Source: Marinobacter sp. F3R08 (GTDB taxonomy: Bacteria; Pseudomonadota; Gammaproteobacteria; Pseudomonadales; Oleiphilaceae). Taken from it: 64,000 nt of DNA. Shown here one piece after another: positions 1-7,687 of the stretch (position 1 is its first letter; each line of letters begins with the position of its first letter). The stretch spans positions 434,001 through 498,000 of the forward strand of contig NZ_JAHKPI010000020.1 in assembly GCF_018860425.1 (NCBI RefSeq). Direction: 5' to 3'. A program made the position numbers and the translations under genes. The notes beneath the pieces are model-generated. The model did no database searches. It was not told where the DNA came from and saw only the letters and a program-made list of their open reading frames with translations.

Positions 1-158
1 AGCACAGGCAGGCCTAGACCTCAAAAGCAGTGACAAGGTTACCTCAACGCGATTGAGTTGTAGTCCTTTAACAGGGAAAATAGACATCCCTTGGGAGGAG
101 CCCATCGGAATCGCTATTTTCAGGAACCAGTCAGGGACGTTAGCAAGAACGAAACGCC
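1..158. other. Window edge, no gene recognised
   Basis: No open frame with coding character and no clear hairpin or promoter was seen in this leading stretch. It should hold the 5' signals of the small gene that follows. A GGGAGGAG tract near 100-107 looks like a ribosome binding site, but it is too far from the next start codon to serve it. Confidence 0.4.
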
Positions 159-389
159 ATGAAAAAACAGGAAATTAAAGCACTCAGGGAAGACAACCGT
201 GTTGACTCCGTAAAGATCGTGCGATCCCCTTCCGATGCGAGCAAGTGGGTTGTGCTCTTCAAAGAGATAGACGGGAAGAGTTTTTTCCTGGTCTCCGACG
301 ATGACCAGGTGTGCAGTTACCTGACGCTGGATACAGCCGTCGAGACCCTGGATTCGCTGGGATTTGCACGAGCGGAAGTGCTGTTCTGA
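159..389 (+). CDS. Small hypothetical protein (76 aa)
   Basis: A 76-residue soluble protein with no signal peptide or membrane segment. The N-terminus is charged (MKKQEIKALRED). The middle alternates hydrophobic and polar residues as in a small alpha/beta fold (KWVVLF, KSFFLVSDDDQ), and the end is acidic and hydrophobic. The compact layout resembles small proteins often annotated next to plasmid partition or replication genes, but I cannot assign a family. It stands alone, ending 6 bp before the convergent sensor kinase gene. The ATG is preceded only by a weak purine-rich stretch, so translation may be low. The open frame and codon use look genuine; the function is unknown. Confidence 0.6.
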   Translation: MKKQEIKALREDNRVDSVKIVRSPSDASKWVVLFKEIDGKSFFLVSDDDQVCSYLTLDTAVETLDSLGFARAEVLF

Positions 390-395
390 CAGGCC

Positions 396-1826
396 CTATC
401 CGGTTTTGATCAGGGTCACCGACACCTGCAATCCGCGACCTTCCGGACCGGCAGCAAGACGAATGTCGCCGCCCATGCTTCGAATCAGCGTGCGAGCGAT
501 CGCCAGGCCGAGACCAGCGCCGCCGGTATCACGGCTGCGGGATTGTTCCAGTCGGTAGAAGGGTTCGAAAACCCGGTCCCGTTCGCTTTCGGGAATACCC
601 GGCCCCTGGTCGACGATGGTGATCACTGCTTCTTTGTCTGTGGTTTCCAGTTTCACCTCCGCCTGCACACCGTAATTGACCGCATTCTCGATGAGATTCC
701 GCAGAGCGCGTTTGACGGCTTCCGGCTGCCCCTGCAGAACGCATCTCGGACTGTCATTGCAGTGCACCGCCAGCCCCATTTCCTGCAGATCTCCGCAAAG
801 ACTGTCCAGCAGGGTGGCCAGATCATAGCGACGGTGCTGTTCGGTAGTACTGCCCCGGATGAAATCAAGGGTGGCTTCGGCCAGGTGCTGCATCTCTCTG
901 AGCGAATCGAGTAGACGGTCCCTGTCCTCGCCTTCAGGCAGCATTTCCACCCGCAACCGCATGGAGGTGATAGGGGTTCTGAGGTCATGGGCCAGGGCCG
1001 CCAGCAGCCGGGCACGGTCTTCCTGGGCCCGGCCAACCTGGTCCTGCATCTGGTTGAAGGCGCGGGTGACTTCGCGAACATCCTCCGGCCCCTTTTCCGG
1101 TATCCAGACTTTTTCACCCCGCCCAAAGGCAAGAGCCGCACGGCTCAACTCACTCATCGGGCGCATGATTCGACGGATTGCCAGCAATAACGTCAACATC
1201 AGCAGCACGGCGGTAATACCCACACTGGTCAGCGTGGCCTTCAGCCACAACCATGAGGGCGCTGGGGGCTGAGCCCAGGCGTTAAACCACTGCCCGGAAG
1301 ACAGTTCCAGAGAAACCCCCAGAACCGGTGGGCAGTCATGGCGGTCGTCCCGATGCTCATCGTCGTCACGGTGTTCCTCATCCTCGTGACGTTCATCATC
1401 TGCATCGTGGTGTCGCTCATGGTCCCGGCGGTTATCGTGATCCAGCTCCCGATCCGGCAGGCAGTCGCCTGCCCCAGAGCCCATGGCGGTTCTCACCTGC
1501 TCCGGAGGCAGGCCGAGCTCCTCAGCCAGCCGGCGTGTCATGCCGAAGGCCCGGTCTTCAGACAGGTAGGGTAAAGCATCAATAGAAAGCCGAAGGGTGG
1601 CACTGGAAAGCGCCCGCAGGATGCGCTGCTGGCGTTCGGGATCGGTGGTATCTGCCAGAGTATAACCATCGGCCACCCTCTGAAGTTCGTGCTCAAGGCT
1701 GGCACTGCGCAAGGCTCCCTGGCGCTCGCCCGCCAGGATGAAGATGGTGATGATCTGTGCCAGCAACAACACCAGAATCAGCAACAGCGCCAATTGTCCG
1801 CCGGCTCGCCGGGGCCAGAGCCTCAT
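396..1826 (-). CDS. Sensor histidine kinase with His/Asp-rich periplasmic loop
   Basis: Inner-membrane sensor kinase of about 476 aa. It has a membrane segment near residues 9-32, a periplasmic sensor region, a second segment near 185-210, a HAMP linker, a HisKA H-box (AALAHDLRTP), and an ATPase domain with N-box (LIENAVNYG), G1 (DQGPGIP) and G2 (GAGLGLAIA). The sensor contains a roughly 38-residue stretch of almost only Asp, Glu, Arg and His, with eight His, ending in DRHDCPP. This suggests cation binding, perhaps Zn, Ni or Cu; the ligand is inference. The ATG at 1826 overlaps the response regulator stop codon (ATGA), so the pair is translationally coupled. A longer frame starting at 1856 was rejected for that reason. 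Confidence 0.9.
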   Translation of the reverse strand: MRLWPRRAGGQLALLLILVLLLAQIITIFILAGERQGALRSASLEHELQRVADGYTLADTTDPERQQRILRALSSATLRLSIDALPYLSEDRAFGMTRRLAEELGLPPEQVRTAMGSGAGDCLPDRELDHDNRRDHERHHDADDERHEDEEHRDDDEHRDDRHDCPPVLGVSLELSSGQWFNAWAQPPAPSWLWLKATLTSVGITAVLLMLTLLLAIRRIMRPMSELSRAALAFGRGEKVWIPEKGPEDVREVTRAFNQMQDQVGRAQEDRARLLAALAHDLRTPITSMRLRVEMLPEGEDRDRLLDSLREMQHLAEATLDFIRGSTTEQHRRYDLATLLDSLCGDLQEMGLAVHCNDSPRCVLQGQPEAVKRALRNLIENAVNYGVQAEVKLETTDKEAVITIVDQGPGIPESERDRVFEPFYRLEQSRSRDTGGAGLGLAIARTLIRSMGGDIRLAAGPEGRGLQVSVTLIKTG

Positions 1827-2548
1827 TGCTCTGCCCCCTCGACCGATGCAATCCACTGGTAGCCACCACCCCAGATAGTCTTGATCAGCCTGGGACTGCG
1901 GGCATCCGGATCAATCTTGCGGCGCAAGCGACTTACGTGGTTGTCGATACTGCGGTCAAAGGCATCCGCTTCTCTGCCAAGCGTCAGATCCATGAGTTGA
2001 TCCCGTGACAAGACCCGACCGGCATGCTCCAGAAAAGCAAGCAACAGCTTGTACTCGGCGGTGCTCAGGGAAACCTCGACACCCTCCGGATCAACCAGTT
2101 GATGACGATCAACATTCAGCGTCCAGCCTTCAAACTTCAGGCACTGCCCTGCCATAGGACTGCGTTGTGGAGGCAGCGCCGTGGTCCGACGCATCACTGC
2201 CTTGATACGGGCCAGCAGTTCCCGGGGGTTGAAGGGTTTGGTGAGGTAATCGTCGGCACCCATTTCCAGGCCGACGATGCGGTCGGTTTCCTCGCTCATG
2301 GCGGTCAGAAGAATCACCGGCAGCCCCGTGTGCTCACGGAGGTAACGGCAGAGGGTGAGGCCATCATCGCCAGGCATCATGATGTCCAGAACAACAAGGT
2401 CGACAGAGTGCAGTCTCAACTGGCGCTTCATGGCATCGCCGCCATCCGCCAGCAACACCCGCAGGCCGTGCTCCTGCAAATAGCGCCCGACAAGATCGCG
2501 AATGTCTCGATGATCATCGACTACCAGAACCGTGGGAGAGTCGCTCAC
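1823..2548 (-). CDS. OmpR-family response regulator
   Basis: A 241-residue two-domain regulator. The receiver domain (residues about 6-120) has the acidic pair VDDH, the phospho-acceptor Asp in VVLDIMMPGDDG, the Thr/Ser in LLTAMS and the Lys in YLTKPFNP. The C-terminal winged-helix DNA-binding domain covers about 140-235 (typical LSTAEYKLLLAFLEHAGRVLSRDQL and VSRLRRKID segments). It is the partner of the overlapping downstream kinase. The gene is transcribed away from the small His-rich exported protein at 2767. The shared 218-bp spacer carries tandem TTGCGACAA repeats with the 10-bp period expected for an OmpR-type dimer site, so it may control both directions. Confidence 0.95.
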   Translation of the reverse strand: MSDSPTVLVVDDHRDIRDLVGRYLQEHGLRVLLADGGDAMKRQLRLHSVDLVVLDIMMPGDDGLTLCRYLREHTGLPVILLTAMSEETDRIVGLEMGADDYLTKPFNPRELLARIKAVMRRTTALPPQRSPMAGQCLKFEGWTLNVDRHQLVDPEGVEVSLSTAEYKLLLAFLEHAGRVLSRDQLMDLTLGREADAFDRSIDNHVSRLRRKIDPDARSPRLIKTIWGGGYQWIASVEGAEQ

Positions 2549-2643
2549 TCGTTACTCCGTGTGTGTATCGTCTGCCCCGATTATAGGGGAGTCGCTCTCT
2601 TCTCTGGGCGCAATCTTGTCAAAAACCATCACAATTCCGGCGC

Positions 2644-2662
2644 TTGCGACAAGTTGCGACAA
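2644..2662. promoter_or_regulatory. Tandem TTGCGACAA direct repeat, candidate operator
   Basis: Two exact copies of TTGCGACAA lie at 2644-2652 and 2654-2662, one helical turn apart. A related TTCTGCGACG follows at about 2685. Direct repeats with a 10-bp period are the usual binding architecture of phosphorylated OmpR/PhoB-family regulators. The site sits between the divergent response regulator (start 2548) and the exported His-rich protein (start 2767). The regulator identity is inferred from position only. Confidence 0.5.
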
Positions 2663-2766
2663 ATTGGGCCGGTGGCCGAGACAATTCTGCGACGTTTCCT
2701 TGCTGCAATAGATCCCGACCAACCATGACACTGCGTCATGGGTTTCATCTAGCAAGGAGTTCAACC

Positions 2767-3123
2767 ATGAAAAAGACCACCACCACCATTGCTGCTCTCT
2801 CTGTCGCCGCCCTGCTCAGCGCTACGCCTCTGCTTGCCTCTGCAGATGACGACTACAGGAAAGACGACCGGGAGCATCACCACGAACATCGCCACCAGGG
2901 TAAACCCATGGGCGCCGATTTCGAGCAGTACAGCACCGAGGAAATGCGCATCATGGCCTACGGCCGTGCGCTCAAACGCTTTGGCCCTGGCGTGAAGGTT
3001 GCCGTTGAGGAGACCCCCGATGGTACTTACCTGATACAGCTTCGCGATGCCGAACAGAATCTGATCCGGGAACAGGAGATCAACCGATTTGGACATCCGG
3101 TTCGCGGCGAACGCCGGGACTGA
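2767..3123 (+). CDS. Small exported His/Asp-rich protein
   Basis: An 118-residue protein with a clear Sec signal peptide (MKKTTTTIAALSVAALLSATPLLASA, cut near residue 26). A basic/acidic His cluster follows (DDDYRKDDREHHHEHRHQG, five His), then a roughly 80-residue folded part (about residues 50-118) of no family I recognise. The ATG at 2767 has a good AAGGAG ribosome binding site 6 bp upstream; a longer frame from 2644 has none. It is divergent from the two-component operon whose sensor carries a very similar His/Asp/Arg-rich segment. The protein is probably the regulated target and may buffer or present a metal ion in the periplasm. Function unproven. Confidence 0.8.
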   Translation: MKKTTTTIAALSVAALLSATPLLASADDDYRKDDREHHHEHRHQGKPMGADFEQYSTEEMRIMAYGRALKRFGPGVKVAVEETPDGTYLIQLRDAEQNLIREQEINRFGHPVRGERRD

Positions 3124-3154
3124 TAGCAAACAGCCAGTAGGAGACAATTTTTGG

Positions 3155-4027
3155 CTACGGCCCATAGGGAGAGTGGCTGGACGCCAGGGGCAGTGATTCG
3201 TCGCTGCCCCAGTCTGCCCAGGAGCCGTCGTACAGCGACAGCTGGTCATACCCCGCCAGCCCGGCCGCCAGCATAATGATGCAGGCGGTGATACCGGAAC
3301 CACAGGAAAACACCAGTTGGAGCCCGTTACCGGGTTGAAGAGACGGTGCAAGCCCGGCAAACGTCGCGGCCAGCTCACTGGAAGACTTGAACCGGTAGCC
3401 GTCCAGCACTTCGGTAAACGGCAGGTTGAGCGAATGGGGGATATGTCCGCCGCGCACACCGGGGCGGGGTTCTGGAGCCTTTGCCAGGAAGCGCGCACGG
3501 GATCGCGCATCGATGACGGTTACCCCCTCATCCTCCAGATGCCGAAGAACGTAAGCGGAATCCCGAACCCGGCTGCAATCAAGGTTGCCCCTCACGCTGC
3601 CGGATGTGCCGGCCTTGGCAACCGGCTCAGAGACAACATCCCGCCCCTCGGCCAGCCACTGCGGCAGGCCACCATCCAGAACAAACACCTGGTTGACGCC
3701 CATCGCCCGAAAAATCCACCAGGCCCGGGGTGCTGAATAGATGCCCTGGTTATCGTACAGAACCACCTGGCTCTCTGGTGTAATGCCCAGTCTGCGGGCT
3801 TCTTTCGTGAACTGTTCCTCGGTCGGAAACGCGTGGAGCTGGGAAGACCCGGTATCGCAAAGCGTTCCCTCCAGGTCGATCTGGCAGCTACCCGGTATCC
3901 ACACAGGGCGGTCATAAACAAGCGGCGCCTTACCAATGACCGTGGCCATACTCGCGTCAACCAGAACCAACCGTTCGTTATCCAGGTTTTCCTGCAGCCA
4001 GTCGGTTGTCACAAGGGGGGAATGCAT
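3155..4027 (-). CDS. 3-mercaptopyruvate / thiosulfate sulfurtransferase
   Basis: A 290-residue tandem rhodanese protein. The N-terminal inactive rhodanese domain covers about 5-135 and the catalytic domain about 155-285. The active-site loop is SCGSGITAC with the nucleophilic Cys at about 242. The CGSG(I/V)T form is characteristic of 3-mercaptopyruvate sulfurtransferases (SseA type) rather than thiosulfate-specific rhodaneses. It transfers sulfane sulfur to thiols or cyanide in the cytoplasm, linking cysteine breakdown to sulfur trafficking. The ATG at 4027 has a GGAG site 6 bp upstream; an upstream in-frame ATG at 4063 lacks one. The downstream neighbour is the convergent small exported protein; the upstream neighbour is a serine hydrolase on the same strand, 56 bp away. 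Confidence 0.93.
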   Translation of the reverse strand: MHSPLVTTDWLQENLDNERLVLVDASMATVIGKAPLVYDRPVWIPGSCQIDLEGTLCDTGSSQLHAFPTEEQFTKEARRLGITPESQVVLYDNQGIYSAPRAWWIFRAMGVNQVFVLDGGLPQWLAEGRDVVSEPVAKAGTSGSVRGNLDCSRVRDSAYVLRHLEDEGVTVIDARSRARFLAKAPEPRPGVRGGHIPHSLNLPFTEVLDGYRFKSSSELAATFAGLAPSLQPGNGLQLVFSCGSGITACIIMLAAGLAGYDQLSLYDGSWADWGSDESLPLASSHSPYGP

Positions 4028-4083
4028 AGTGTTCTCCGGTCTGGAATTATGAGAGTAAAACAACCATCACACGGACCTGCTGG

Positions 4084-5298
4084 TCAAACCAACGCCCCGT
4101 TCACAATGGCCCGCAATTCCTGGCGAATCGGGTAGGTTGAGGAGGGGATCAGTTGCGTCATGAAGATCATCACCAACTCCTCGACGGGATCGATAAAAAA
4201 GTTGGTGCTCGCCAGACCACCCCAGCCATACTCTCCGACCGAGCCGTTCGTCTGGGATTTGGCGACATCGGTCTTTACCGAAAAGCCGAGGCCAAACCCG
4301 CTCCCGGCATAAGGCGTTTCGCTGAACGCTCCAACAGACAGGCCTGGCAGGTCCTGATTGTCCGGCAGGTGGTTGCGACGCATGAATTCCAGAGTCTTTC
4401 GACCAATAATCCGCCGCCCCCGAAACTCGCCGCCCTCACAAAGTGCCTGGGCAAAGTGGAAATAATCGTCAATGGTGGAAACCAGCCCGCCACCACCAGA
4501 CAAAAACGCCCTTTTGTGCCGGAAAGAAGACGTTTCCGGATCATCCTGCAGCATGAACTGATCGCAGGCCTTGTACTGATAACAGGCGGCGAAACGGTCA
4601 AGCTGGTCATCACGAACCTGGAAGCCAGTGTCAGGCATGTCCAGAGGTTCGAAGATATGCTCTCGCAGGTATTCATCAAAAGGCTGATCCGCCAGCAACT
4701 GCACCAGATACCCCAGGACATCCGTGCTCACCGAATAGTTCCAGGCGGTGCCAGGTGAGAACTCCAGCGGCAGTTCCGCCAGGTGATCAACCATGGTTTC
4801 CAACGTCAGACTCCGGCTGCCATCCAGCTTCAGCTCCCGGTAGGCTGCGTCAACGTTGGTGCGGTTCATAAATCCATAGGTCAGGCCTGACATATGCGTG
4901 AACAGGTCGCGAATGGTCATGACGCTGGAGGCAGGTGTCGTCAGGAAATGGGGATAGACACCGCTCTTATAAACGCGCAGGTTTTTCCAGGCAGGAATGT
5001 ACCTGTGTACCGGATCATCCAGCAAGAACCGCCCCTGCTCATATAGCTGCATCATGGCGACAGACGTGATCGGCTTGGTCATGGAGTAAATACGGAAAAC
5101 CGTATCCCGGCGAACCGGCTTGTTGCGCTCTACATCCATCAACCCCTGAGCTTTCACATAGGCAACCTCCCCTCGCCGGGCAACCAGTGTCAGGGCACCG
5201 GGTAATTTCCCCGGCTGAATATAGCGACGGTCAAGGAGGGCTTCGATGTTTTGAAGATGATCCGGTGAGAGGCCGGCAGTCAGTGCGGGTCCCGTCAT
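4084..5298 (-). CDS. Serine hydrolase, beta-lactamase/esterase family (class C fold)
   Basis: A 404-residue member of the penicillin-binding-protein-like serine hydrolases (EstB-type esterases). The SxxK catalytic motif is SMTK (Ser at about 72), the second motif Tyr is in WNYSVSTD (about 188), and a GWGG segment near the C-terminus stands where KTG/HTG sits in beta-lactamases. No signal peptide is visible, so a cytoplasmic carboxylesterase, transesterase or lactone hydrolase is more likely than a true beta-lactamase. Length fits the family. It could form a transcription unit with the sulfurtransferase 56 bp downstream. Substrate unknown. Confidence 0.88.
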   Translation of the reverse strand: MTGPALTAGLSPDHLQNIEALLDRRYIQPGKLPGALTLVARRGEVAYVKAQGLMDVERNKPVRRDTVFRIYSMTKPITSVAMMQLYEQGRFLLDDPVHRYIPAWKNLRVYKSGVYPHFLTTPASSVMTIRDLFTHMSGLTYGFMNRTNVDAAYRELKLDGSRSLTLETMVDHLAELPLEFSPGTAWNYSVSTDVLGYLVQLLADQPFDEYLREHIFEPLDMPDTGFQVRDDQLDRFAACYQYKACDQFMLQDDPETSSFRHKRAFLSGGGGLVSTIDDYFHFAQALCEGGEFRGRRIIGRKTLEFMRRNHLPDNQDLPGLSVGAFSETPYAGSGFGLGFSVKTDVAKSQTNGSVGEYGWGGLASTNFFIDPVEELVMIFMTQLIPSSTYPIRQELRAIVNGALV

Positions 5299-5339
5299 TG
5301 AGAAGGTACCTTGTTATGGTATTTGGATTTGTTGAGGTG

Positions 5340-5864
5340 CTATGCCTTTGCACACTCGATACCTTCAGCCGCTTTCATGGACTCAAGATACCTCTGCATT
5401 AGCTTCTTGTAGGCAGGAGATTGCATGACCTCGGTCTGCATGACGTCGCGAAGACCGTTACCGTCAGGATGTGCGGGCTCGGAGCGGGCGGCACGAGCCT
5501 GCTCGCGGAGTTGTGCATACCGTTGGTTCTCGGAAGCGATGCGCTGACGGTCCGCTTCGGACAGGCTCAGCCAGTTGTTCAATGGCATTTGTGTGCGCAA
5601 TTTGGCGGGCTCGGCATGGGCGAAGAACGCCACCTCAATCTCGCGGCGTTCGACCGATCGCAATTGGTTTTCCAGATACAACTTAGCTACGTCTTCGTAC
5701 TCCGGGGCCATCTCCACAACCAGTTGGGTGACGCTGCCCTGCCAGGTTTTCTGCGTCTGCGTGTAGGCTTGATATTTCCCAATGACACAGTCCGGTGGCG
5801 CGGCGGCTGCAGCCGCAGCAACGAAAGCCATAAGCAGACCGCCTATCAATATCGAGAATCTCAT
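5340..5864 (-). CDS. Exported hypothetical protein
   Basis: A 174-residue protein with an N-terminal signal peptide (MRFSILIGGLLMAFVAAAAAAA, cleavage before PPDC). The mature part is mostly helical and charged, with one Cys near the new N-terminus (PPDCVIGKY) and one near the C-terminus (GIECAKA) that could form a disulfide in the periplasm. I do not recognise a family. Its start codon lies only about 20 bp after the end of an attC-like palindrome, with a GATAGGAG ribosome binding site between. It is 41 bp upstream of the serine hydrolase gene on the same strand. Confidence 0.75.
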   Translation of the reverse strand: MRFSILIGGLLMAFVAAAAAAAPPDCVIGKYQAYTQTQKTWQGSVTQLVVEMAPEYEDVAKLYLENQLRSVERREIEVAFFAHAEPAKLRTQMPLNNWLSLSEADRQRIASENQRYAQLREQARAARSEPAHPDGNGLRDVMQTEVMQSPAYKKLMQRYLESMKAAEGIECAKA

Positions 5865-5882
5865 TCCGGGCTCCTATCAAGG

Positions 5883-5978
5883 GCATAACAACTTACCAAG
5901 CGACGTGTGATTGTTGGCTAAAACGTGCTGCTGAACCGAACCAACCGTTACGAGCTCTGCTTGACCTGCGTGTTATAG
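5883..5978 (-). repeat. Integron attC-like imperfect palindrome
   Basis: Read on the minus strand, this 96-bp element begins CTATAAC and ends GTTATGC. An inner complementary pair (GCTTG at 5959-5963 and CAAGC at 5897-5901) sits 7-8 bp inside the outer boxes. That is the R''-L''-L'-R' order of an integron attC recombination site, within the normal 57-141 bp length range. The stop codon TAA of the upstream AT-rich gene lies inside the first box, as is common in gene cassettes. A second near-copy of the outer end, GGGCACAAC at 6549-6557, lies beyond the gene's 5' end. The core is not fully consensus and no integrase is in view. Confidence 0.45.
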
Positions 5979-6503
5979 GTTTTGGCGCTTAATTGCATTT
6001 AACGAATCTACCACGCTTGACACACGTTGAAACGCATTGTTTGCGTATGCAACTACAAAATAATCGCCTCTTTTTTGATCAAAACCTAAAAACTTATTTG
6101 TACGATCGACTTCTCCAAAGTGTGACTCAATGTCATCTTTAGAGATCTTCAGCTCTATTGAAATTCCTCTTACGTTCCCATACAAAGTTTCACTCTTTAT
6201 AATGCCAACATTTTCCCATGGAACACCAAGAGATAACTTATTTTTAGACTCATTAAACGAAGCCGGGAAACTCAAGCCATTATTGTCCGCCGAAAAGTAA
6301 ACCCAACCTTTCCAATTTCCAGGTTTTAACGCAGGCACCAAAAACACCAAACCTAACATTAAAAAAACATACTTAAATATAACCGGAGAATTACCAGACC
6401 AATTATTATAAGTATAAAAAGCAATCAACATACAAAAAGATACAATAAAATAAGAAAAACAAATTAACCTGGCGCCCCAGGGAGGCGTTTCGTACTTAAA
6501 CAT
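5973..6503 (-). CDS. AT-rich orphan membrane protein
   Basis: A 176-residue protein with two transmembrane segments (about 12-31 and 43-59). A soluble domain follows (residues about 65-176), rich in Lys, Asn and beta-type alternation, probably cytoplasmic. The layout (two helices, then a PH-like or DUF-type domain) recalls small stress or toxin-related membrane proteins, but I recognise no family. Its DNA is strikingly AT-rich, with AAA/ATA runs unlike every neighbour, and its stop codon is embedded in an attC-like element. These are signs of recent acquisition, perhaps as a single integron cassette. The start follows an AAAAGG stretch. Confidence 0.7.
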   Translation of the reverse strand: MFKYETPPWGARLICFSYFIVSFCMLIAFYTYNNWSGNSPVIFKYVFLMLGLVFLVPALKPGNWKGWVYFSADNNGLSFPASFNESKNKLSLGVPWENVGIIKSETLYGNVRGISIELKISKDDIESHFGEVDRTNKFLGFDQKRGDYFVVAYANNAFQRVSSVVDSLNAIKRQNL

Positions 6504-6658
6504 TCGATACCTTTTGATTTTGCACCAACATTAATAAAACACAATTTCGGGCACAACGCATTTCTGTCTCATTATCATTCAGCTTGATCGTGAGGGTAGA
6601 TCTGTTAGCGTTAGCTGATCTTATTCGTTAAAGGCTCCCTAAACCTGACACCCTCCTC

Positions 6659-7651
6659 ATGACCAATACCCGTCGTTTTTCAGGAACTTCCGCTCCCGGC
6701 CACCAGATCCTCTGGGACTTTGAAGCACAGGAATTCCCTCTGCCTGAAGGAGCTGGCCTGGGTCGCATTCAGATGTTTGCCTTCAATGACGGGCTACAGC
6801 TCTACCGATCAGAATTCCGTGTGCAACACGAGTGCATTATCGACAGCAATGCAGGCGAAACTGAACTCGGCAATCTGCTGTGCAGCATTCTGCTACTGAC
6901 GGGCGAGGTGCTGCTGGAAACCCCGGATGGAGTGCAGCACCCGATAACGCCTCAGTCCGGGCTTCTTTTCCGGGTTCAGGACAATGGTACACGCATTATT
7001 CTCAGGGGCGGGCAGACGGTCAGGCACATTGGCGTAACCGTTAACATCCCTACATTCCATCATAGGCTGGGGGACACACTGCCCGGCGATCTGGCCGCTT
7101 TTTCATCATTTCCGGAAACCGGGGTGGTCAGCCGAAAAATCCCCGTGCAATCCCGGTTGCGCAGCCTTCTGGCCAATATTTTCTCGCCGCAAACCTGCAG
7201 ACCAGACTCACTTCAGGAGCTCGCCCTGGAAGGAATATCCCTGTCCATACTCGCTGAGATGAGCCGTATCGTTCTTACCAGGGATTCCAACCAGGAAGAG
7301 ACAGTTTCACTCTGGGGAGAGCACATTTTTGAGGATCTCAAGACCTACATTCGCAGTCACCTTGCACTCCCCCTAAAGACTGACGACATCTGCAAACGGT
7401 TCGGCATTTCCAAACGTCAGTTGGGCCAATTATTTCATACGCTTGCGCAGTGCTCGCCCAAAGAATTCCTCCGGCGGGAGCGCCTTGGGCATGCACGGGA
7501 ACTGATCCATCAAAAGGGCATACCCGTTAAAGCCGCGGCCCATGCCGTGGGCTACAACCATGTCAGCAACTTTACCAAGGCCTATCGGGACCATTTTGGT
7601 GAGACACCAGGGCAAACTCTGCGGCTAGTGGAAACAGGGGCGACCCAATAA
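6659..7651 (+). CDS. AraC-family transcriptional regulator
   Basis: A 330-residue regulator. The N-terminal 200 residues resemble the ligand-sensing half of PchR-like AraC proteins, with strands such as QVRHIGVTVNIP near 120-135. The C-terminal domain (about 228-325) has both helix-turn-helix units, one around TDDICKRFGISKRQLGQLF and the other around PVKAAAHAVGYNHVSNFTKA, followed by the typical FG-x-TPGQ end. It converges on the autotransporter gene; the stops are 36 bp apart and an imperfect hairpin (about 7636-7665) overlaps its stop codon. The PchR resemblance would suggest a small-molecule or iron-related signal, but the target is unknown. The ribosome binding site is weak. Confidence 0.9.
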   Translation: MTNTRRFSGTSAPGHQILWDFEAQEFPLPEGAGLGRIQMFAFNDGLQLYRSEFRVQHECIIDSNAGETELGNLLCSILLLTGEVLLETPDGVQHPITPQSGLLFRVQDNGTRIILRGGQTVRHIGVTVNIPTFHHRLGDTLPGDLAAFSSFPETGVVSRKIPVQSRLRSLLANIFSPQTCRPDSLQELALEGISLSILAEMSRIVLTRDSNQEETVSLWGEHIFEDLKTYIRSHLALPLKTDDICKRFGISKRQLGQLFHTLAQCSPKEFLRRERLGHARELIHQKGIPVKAAAHAVGYNHVSNFTKAYRDHFGETPGQTLRLVETGATQ

Positions 7652-7687
7652 CGGGTTGCGCCCCTGCCATGTGGGGACAGACGAGCC

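Noticed and set aside
5298..5339. attC site after the exported protein gene (CCATAACAAGG on the minus strand)
   Set aside because: The next gene starts within a few bases, leaving no room for a complete attC.
6504..6650. Second attC site upstream of the AT-rich gene
   Set aside because: Only the outer core-like GGGCACAAC is visible; no inner complementary boxes were found at a suitable distance.
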